Assembly: GCA_937859855.1 (NCBI GenBank)
Contig: CALMAR010000161.1
Span: forward strand, 1 to 10,380
DNA from: an uncultured Kineosporia sp.
Lineage (GTDB): Bacteria; Actinomycetota; Actinomycetes; Actinomycetales; Kineosporiaceae
Direction of reading: 5' to 3'
DNA: 10,380 nt
The notes under the pieces are model-generated. The model ran no database searches. It was not told the origin of the DNA and saw only the letters and a list, made by a program, of their open reading frames with translations. Position numbers and translations under genes: made by a program. Within the stretch, counting starts at the first letter, position 1. The number at the start of each line of letters is the position of its first letter. Positions 8,381-10,380 of the stretch are shown here, one piece after another.

Positions 8381-10380
8381 GTGGTCAACCCGGATCCGGT
8401 CGTTGCGCAGGCCCGGCCCACCCGCCTCTGGCACGACACGACCCTTCCCCCGGCTGACCGGGCCGAACTGGTCCTGGCCGAGATGACTCTGGAGGAGAGA
8501 ATCGGGCAACTCGGCAGCCGCTGGGCTGGCAATGACATGCAGGTCGCCGCCGCCAGCGATCCGCCCCAGCCTCAGCCGGACCAGGACCTGGCCCTCAACG
8601 TCGCCCCCATGCAGGATGTCTTCGCCGGATCCGGTTCAGTTTCGCTGGCTGAGGCCAGCCAGAACGGACTCGGGCATCTCACCCGGGTCTACGGAAGCCG
8701 GCCGGTGACAGCGGCCGAGGGTGCAGCCGAGGTGGTCCGCCAGCAGCAGATCGTGCTGGACTCCTCCCGGCTGCGCATCCCGGCCATCGTGCATGAGGAG
8801 TGCCTGACCGGATTCACCACCTTCGGGGCGACGGTATATCCGGCCGCGATCGCCTGGGGGGCCACCTTCGATCCCGATCTGGTCGAGCGGATGGCCGCGG
8901 CCATCGGCCGGGACATGGCGGCGGCCGGAGTGCATCAGGGACTCTCCCCGGTTCTGGACGTCGTCCGCGACTACCGCTGGGGCCGGGTCGAGGAGACGAT
9001 GGGCGAAGACCCCTACCTGGTGGCCACTTTGGGATCGGCCTACGTCAGGGGACTGCAGAGCGGCGGAGTCATCGCCACGCTCAAGCACTTCGCTGGGTAT
9101 TCGGCGTCGCGCGGTGCGCGCAACCACGGGCCGGTACCGATGGGCCGGCGCGAGCTGATGGACATGATCCTGCCCTCGTTCCAGCGTGCGGTGATGCAAG
9201 CCGGAGCCGGTTCAGTGATGAACTCCTACGCCGACGTGGACGGCGTTCCGGCCGCCGCGGACTCCTGGTTGCTCACCGAAATACTCCGCGACGAATGGGG
9301 TTTCACCGGAACCGTGGTCTCGGACTACTGGGCAGTCCCGTTTCTGGCCACGATGCACCGGGTAGCGGGCAGCATCGACGAGGCCGGCGCTCAGGCGCTC
9401 GCGGCTGGTATCGACATCGAACTGCCTGACACCGCCGGCTTCAGTCAGGCACTGGCCGGGCGGGTCCGGCGCGGTGAACTCTCTGAGGAACTCATCGACC
9501 GGGCGGCCCGGCGGGTGCTGCGCCAGAAGGCCGAGCTCGGACTGCTCGATCCGGACTGGACGCCGGAGAAATCGGTCACCGGTGCGGCCGGGCTCGATCT
9601 CGATTCCAGCGCCAACCGCGCGATCGCGGCCGAGCTGGCCCGGCGCTCGATCGTCCTGCTCGACGCCGGTACCGCTCTTCCCCTGCTGGGCGGGGCACGC
9701 CCGCCGCTCCATCGGATCGCTGTGGTCGGGCCGTGCGCGGCCGACCCGCGCACGTTCATGGGCTGCTACGCCTTTCCCAATCACGTGCTACCGCGTTATC
9801 CGGGGCTGGGGCTGGGGGTTGATGTCGTCACCGCCGTGGCCGCGCTACAGACCGAGCTGCCTGGAGCCGAGGTCATTCATCAGCCGGGCTGTGCGGTCCA
9901 GGGAGATGATCGGTCCGGCTTCGATGCCGCGCTCACGGCCGCGGCCGGGGCCGATCTCTGTGTGGCCTTCGTCGGTGATCTGGCCGGGCTCTTCGGGCAG
10001 GGGACGTCGGGGGAGGGCTGTGACGCCGAGGATCTCCGGTTGCCCGGCGTCCAGGCGGATCTCCTGTCGCAACTCTTCGAGCTGGAGGTGCCCGTCGTGG
10101 TCGTGGTCGTATCTGGCCGGCCGTACGCGCTGGGAGACGTCCTCGGTCGTGCGGCCGGGCTGGTTCAGGCCTTCATGCCCGGTCAGGAGGGTGGCCTGGC
10201 GAGCGCGGGGGTGCTCACCGGGAGGGTGCAGCCCAGCGGCAAGCTGCCGGTGCAGATCCCCCGCCACCCCGGGGGCCAGCCCGGCACCTACCTGGTCCCC
10301 CCGCTGGGAGCCGGCAGCGGCGGGATCACCAACCTGGATCCCACCCCGCTGTTTCCGTTCGGTTATGGGACGTCCTACAC
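8381..10380 (+). CDS. bxlA: Glycoside hydrolase family 3, probable intracellular beta-xylosidase (3' end outside window)
   Basis: Hydrolyses beta-linked oligosaccharides from the non-reducing end with retention; the likely substrates are imported xylo-oligosaccharides. The frame runs from GTG 8381 without a stop to the window edge, 666 residues. No signal peptide is seen (start VNPDPVVAQARPTRLW), so it should be cytoplasmic. The GH3 N-terminal barrel shows MTLEERIGQL, HEECLTGF, GRVEETMGEDPYL, Lys235-His236 in TLKHFAGYSASR, and the nucleophile Asp315 in VVSDYW. The C-terminal GH3 domain has the expected acid/base Glu545 in GTSGEGCDAEDLRLPG and SGKLPVQIPR. FPFGYGTSYT at the edge is the usual end of this domain, so a fibronectin-III-like segment probably follows outside. 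HEECLTGF and SDYW, with SDY rather than the SDW usual in beta-glucosidases, fit Streptomyces BxlA as I recall it. A beta-glucosidase or arabinosidase activity cannot be excluded. Confidence 0.93.
   Translation, partial: MVNPDPVVAQARPTRLWHDTTLPPADRAELVLAEMTLEERIGQLGSRWAGNDMQVAAASDPPQPQPDQDLALNVAPMQDVFAGSGSVSLAEASQNGLGHLTRVYGSRPVTAAEGAAEVVRQQQIVLDSSRLRIPAIVHEECLTGFTTFGATVYPAAIAWGATFDPDLVERMAAAIGRDMAAAGVHQGLSPVLDVVRDYRWGRVEETMGEDPYLVATLGSAYVRGLQSGGVIATLKHFAGYSASRGARNHGPVPMGRRELMDMILPSFQRAVMQAGAGSVMNSYADVDGVPAAADSWLLTEILRDEWGFTGTVVSDYWAVPFLATMHRVAGSIDEAGAQALAAGIDIELPDTAGFSQALAGRVRRGELSEELIDRAARRVLRQKAELGLLDPDWTPEKSVTGAAGLDLDSSANRAIAAELARRSIVLLDAGTALPLLGGARPPLHRIAVVGPCAADPRTFMGCYAFPNHVLPRYPGLGLGVDVVTAVAALQTELPGAEVIHQPGCAVQGDDRSGFDAALTAAAGADLCVAFVGDLAGLFGQGTSGEGCDAEDLRLPGVQADLLSQLFELEVPVVVVVVSGRPYALGDVLGRAAGLVQAFMPGQEGGLASAGVLTGRVQPSGKLPVQIPRHPGGQPGTYLVPPLGAGSGGITNLDPTPLFPFGYGTSY

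Noticed and set aside
8636..9784. Minus-strand open frames of 187 and 190 codons inside the GH3 gene
   Set aside because: Both are antisense to conserved GH3 motifs and have no ribosome binding site or domain of their own.

Overview
This is a high-GC (by eye roughly two-thirds G+C) window with GTG and TTG starts and dense gene packing. Together with the protein types, this points to the chromosome of an actinomycete (Actinomycetota); I cannot name the genus. No mobile element, CRISPR array, rRNA or tRNA gene is visible.

Layout. (1) 2-628, plus strand: the C-terminal part of a TrmA/RumA-type RNA uracil-C5 methyltransferase whose N-terminus lies before the window. (2) 629-760: a short regulatory gap with a probable promoter and an 18-bp imperfect palindrome on its -35 region. 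(3) 761-3571, plus: a complete aconitase of the AcnA/IRP1 type with a low-complexity linker carrying an ESFPASD motif. (4) 3575-4762, minus: xylose isomerase XylA, convergent with the aconitase gene and only 3 bp away. (5) 4873-8030, minus: a carbohydrate ABC importer of the CUT1 type, made of a Tat/lipoprotein solute-binding protein and two permeases, with no ATPase gene. (6) about 8031-8380: a divergent control region with two promoters and CGAAAC/GTTTCG operators of the LacI-family kind. (7) 8381 to the window end, plus: a GH3 glycoside hydrolase, most like the intracellular beta-xylosidases (BxlA) of Streptomyces, truncated by the window edge.

How the genes work together. Regions 4-7 read as a xylo-oligosaccharide utilisation locus. 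The binding protein captures short xylans outside the membrane, and the two permeases carry them in, powered by an ATPase encoded elsewhere (MsiK-type in streptomycetes). The signal-less GH3 enzyme cuts them to xylose inside the cell, and XylA converts xylose to xylulose. The gene set resembles the bxlEFG-bxlA cluster of Streptomyces, here arranged divergently with xylA downstream of the transporter genes. One LacI-family regulator, not in the window, could control both arms: a perfect 14-bp palindrome sits inside the GH3 promoter, and a site matching its 12-bp core at 11 of 12 positions lies just downstream of the transporter promoter.

I do not see a wholly new system. The points most worth a second look are the operator architecture of the divergent region, the palindrome over the aconitase promoter, the ESFPASD linker in aconitase and the 3-bp convergent gene end.
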